Assembly (NCBI RefSeq): GCF_006704125.1
Contig: NZ_VIGH01000001.1
Location: forward strand, 62,001-126,000
DNA length: 64,000 nt
Reading direction: 5' to 3'
From: Rhodococcus spelaei
Lineage (GTDB): Bacteria; Actinomycetota; Actinomycetes; Mycobacteriales; Mycobacteriaceae
Shown: positions 63,132 through 64,000 of the stretch, piece after piece
Layout of the letters: each line of letters starts with the position of its first letter
How positions within the stretch are numbered: the stretch's first letter is position 1
Position numbers and translations under genes: made by a program
The notes under the pieces: generated by a model
Databases searched by the model: none
Told to the model about the DNA's origin: nothing
What the model saw: the letters and a program-made list of their open reading frames with translations, nothing else

Positions 63132-64000
63132 TCAGCCGAGCCAGTCCAGGACCGAGGCGGCGGTCCACGACTGCTGCATGCTGCCGAGGGGTTCTCCGGT
63201 GAACGGTTCGTAGTACTCGGCGAAGCTGCCGTCGCTAGCCTGGCGCAGCCCCTCGCTGCGCAGGTGCAGCGACCGCTCCGCCCAACCGCGACGGGCGAAC
63301 ACCCAGGAGAACAGCCACGTCATCACCGGCCACACCGGTCCCCGCCAGTACTCGCGCGGCCGGAAGTCTCCCGACACCGGCGACGTCGACGGCGGCACCG
63401 CGTACCTCAGGTCCGGATGCCCGCAGAAGCGCGGCCCCTCGAAGATCCGCAGCAGCGCGCGTTCGGACTCGCGGTCGAGGCCACCGCACAGCAGCGGCGC
63501 GAACATCGCGAGCGTCTCGGTGCCGATCCACCGCCCCGTGCGCAGGTCGAAGTCCCGCGCCGCGCCCGAGCGTGGATCGGCGGTCGCGACCACGCCGCCA
63601 CGGAACCGGGCGGCCCACTCGTGAAGCTCGCGCACGTCCGACCGTGGCGCCGCGTGCTCCTCCCCGATGGTCGCGAGCACCTCGCAGGCCAGCGAGAAGA
63701 TCGCGCTGACGAAGACGTCCTCGACGGCAAAACTCATGGTGGACACCAGTTCAGCGTCGTCGTAGCGGGCAAGTTTCATTTCCTCGAGCAGCCACAGGTA
63801 CCGGTCGTACTCGCCGTCGGTGGGCCGCTGCGTGGGGTCGAGGACGACGGCGGTGTCCTCGCGTCGGTAGGCCGGGACGGGGCCCGCGACGACGTTGGCG
63901 TAGGAAGCGTCCCATCTGGGCGAGTTGTCCATGCCCGACTCCCAGCCGTGATAGAGCGTCAGCCTCCCCGACTGTTTCGGATCGCGGGCCTCTGCCAGCC
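63132..64000 (-). CDS. GH63-type glucosidase (mannosyl/glucosylglycerate hydrolase-like), 5' partial
   Basis: The frame is open to the window edge, so only the C-terminal 288 residues are visible. HGWESGMDNSPRWD at the left end carries the catalytic-acid region of the (alpha/alpha)6 barrel in GH63 mannosylglycerate/glucosylglycerate hydrolases and related glucosidases. Further on, FDLRTGRWIGTETLAMFAPL, the YWRGPVWPVMTWLF substrate-site segment and FAEYYEPFTGEPLGSMQQSW with its conserved Glu and Trp are present. In actinobacteria such enzymes recycle glucosylglycerate. The start lies outside. Confidence 0.78.
   Translation of the reverse strand, partial: LAEARDPKQSGRLTLYHGWESGMDNSPRWDASYANVVAGPVPAYRREDTAVVLDPTQRPTDGEYDRYLWLLEEMKLARYDDAELVSTMSFAVEDVFVSAIFSLACEVLATIGEEHAAPRSDVRELHEWAARFRGGVVATADPRSGAARDFDLRTGRWIGTETLAMFAPLLCGGLDRESERALLRIFEGPRFCGHPDLRYAVPPSTSPVSGDFRPREYWRGPVWPVMTWLFSWVFARRGWAERSLHLRSEGLRQASDGSFAEYYEPFTGEPLGSMQQSWTAASVLDWLG

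Overview
The window is high-GC actinobacterial DNA, most like Rhodococcus/Prescottella (Nocardiaceae). The core block ino1 / PadR regulator / DUF5318 / ponA / GT87-type membrane protein / rpsF-ssb-rpsR-rplI / dnaB keeps the neighbourhood known from Mycobacterium (Rv0046c-Rv0058, from memory). F420-dependent enzymes, mycobacterial-type lipoproteins and an IniA/IniC-like dynamin pair point the same way. I saw no rRNA, tRNA, CRISPR array, prophage or intact insertion sequence.

Region by region. 1-4.5 kb: an Ala-rich coiled-coil surface protein (5' end outside the window) overlapping a sortase gene, an alpha/beta hydrolase and a winged-helix protein. 4.5-11.4 kb: a sodium:alanine-type symporter, aminopeptidase N, a Cys-rich mini-protein behind a CsoR-like operator, a crotonase-fold protein and a secreted SGNH esterase. 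11.4-18.4 kb: thioesterase, hydrolases, a TetR regulator divergent from a diiron-like protein plus membrane protein, a methyltransferase broken by an in-frame stop, and a SRPBCC protein.

18.4-29.1 kb is the most unusual part. It holds a lipoprotein, two dynamin-like GTPases (IniA/IniC-like), an unannotated 35-residue membrane protein, a membrane-anchored Hsp70-like ATPase without a substrate-binding domain, an Asp-rich calcium-binding-repeat protein, a C39-like peptidase-fold protein, an acidic Asp/His-rich protein and an ECF sigma factor. Four of these transcription units carry an almost identical promoter, GGGAACCTTT-N12-CGCATCYAAC, at exactly constant spacing and in both orientations. The simplest reading is that the cluster's own ECF sigma factor drives them as one envelope-stress or membrane-remodelling regulon.

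29.1-30.2 kb is a gene graveyard: a cupin gene joined to an MFS transporter fragment, flanked by short direct repeats, and a frameshifted F420/NADP-oxidoreductase-like gene. 30.2-34.2 kb: a FUSC-type transporter, a small operon (cold-shock domain, DUF2716, PLDc_N-like) and a DUF416 gene. 34.2-39.1 kb: the rpsF-ssb-rpsR-rplI operon and dnaB, which carries a 417-residue class 3 intein (Ala1, WCT triad) with a homing-endonuclease domain and zinc-ribbon-like motifs. 39.3-51.8 kb: two GT87-type polyprenyl-sugar glycosyltransferases, two closely similar class A penicillin-binding proteins on either side of PadR-ino1 and an ABC-F gene with an attenuator-like leader. 51.9-57.4 kb: a CUT1 sugar ABC transporter operon (ATPase, lipoprotein, two permeases) and a deazaflavin-dependent reductase. 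57.5-64 kb: an F420-dependent luciferase-like oxidoreductase, a fused amino-acid ABC transporter with its ATPase, a DUF2254 membrane protein, a GH25 lysozyme and the 3' part of a GH63-type glucosidase gene that runs off the window.
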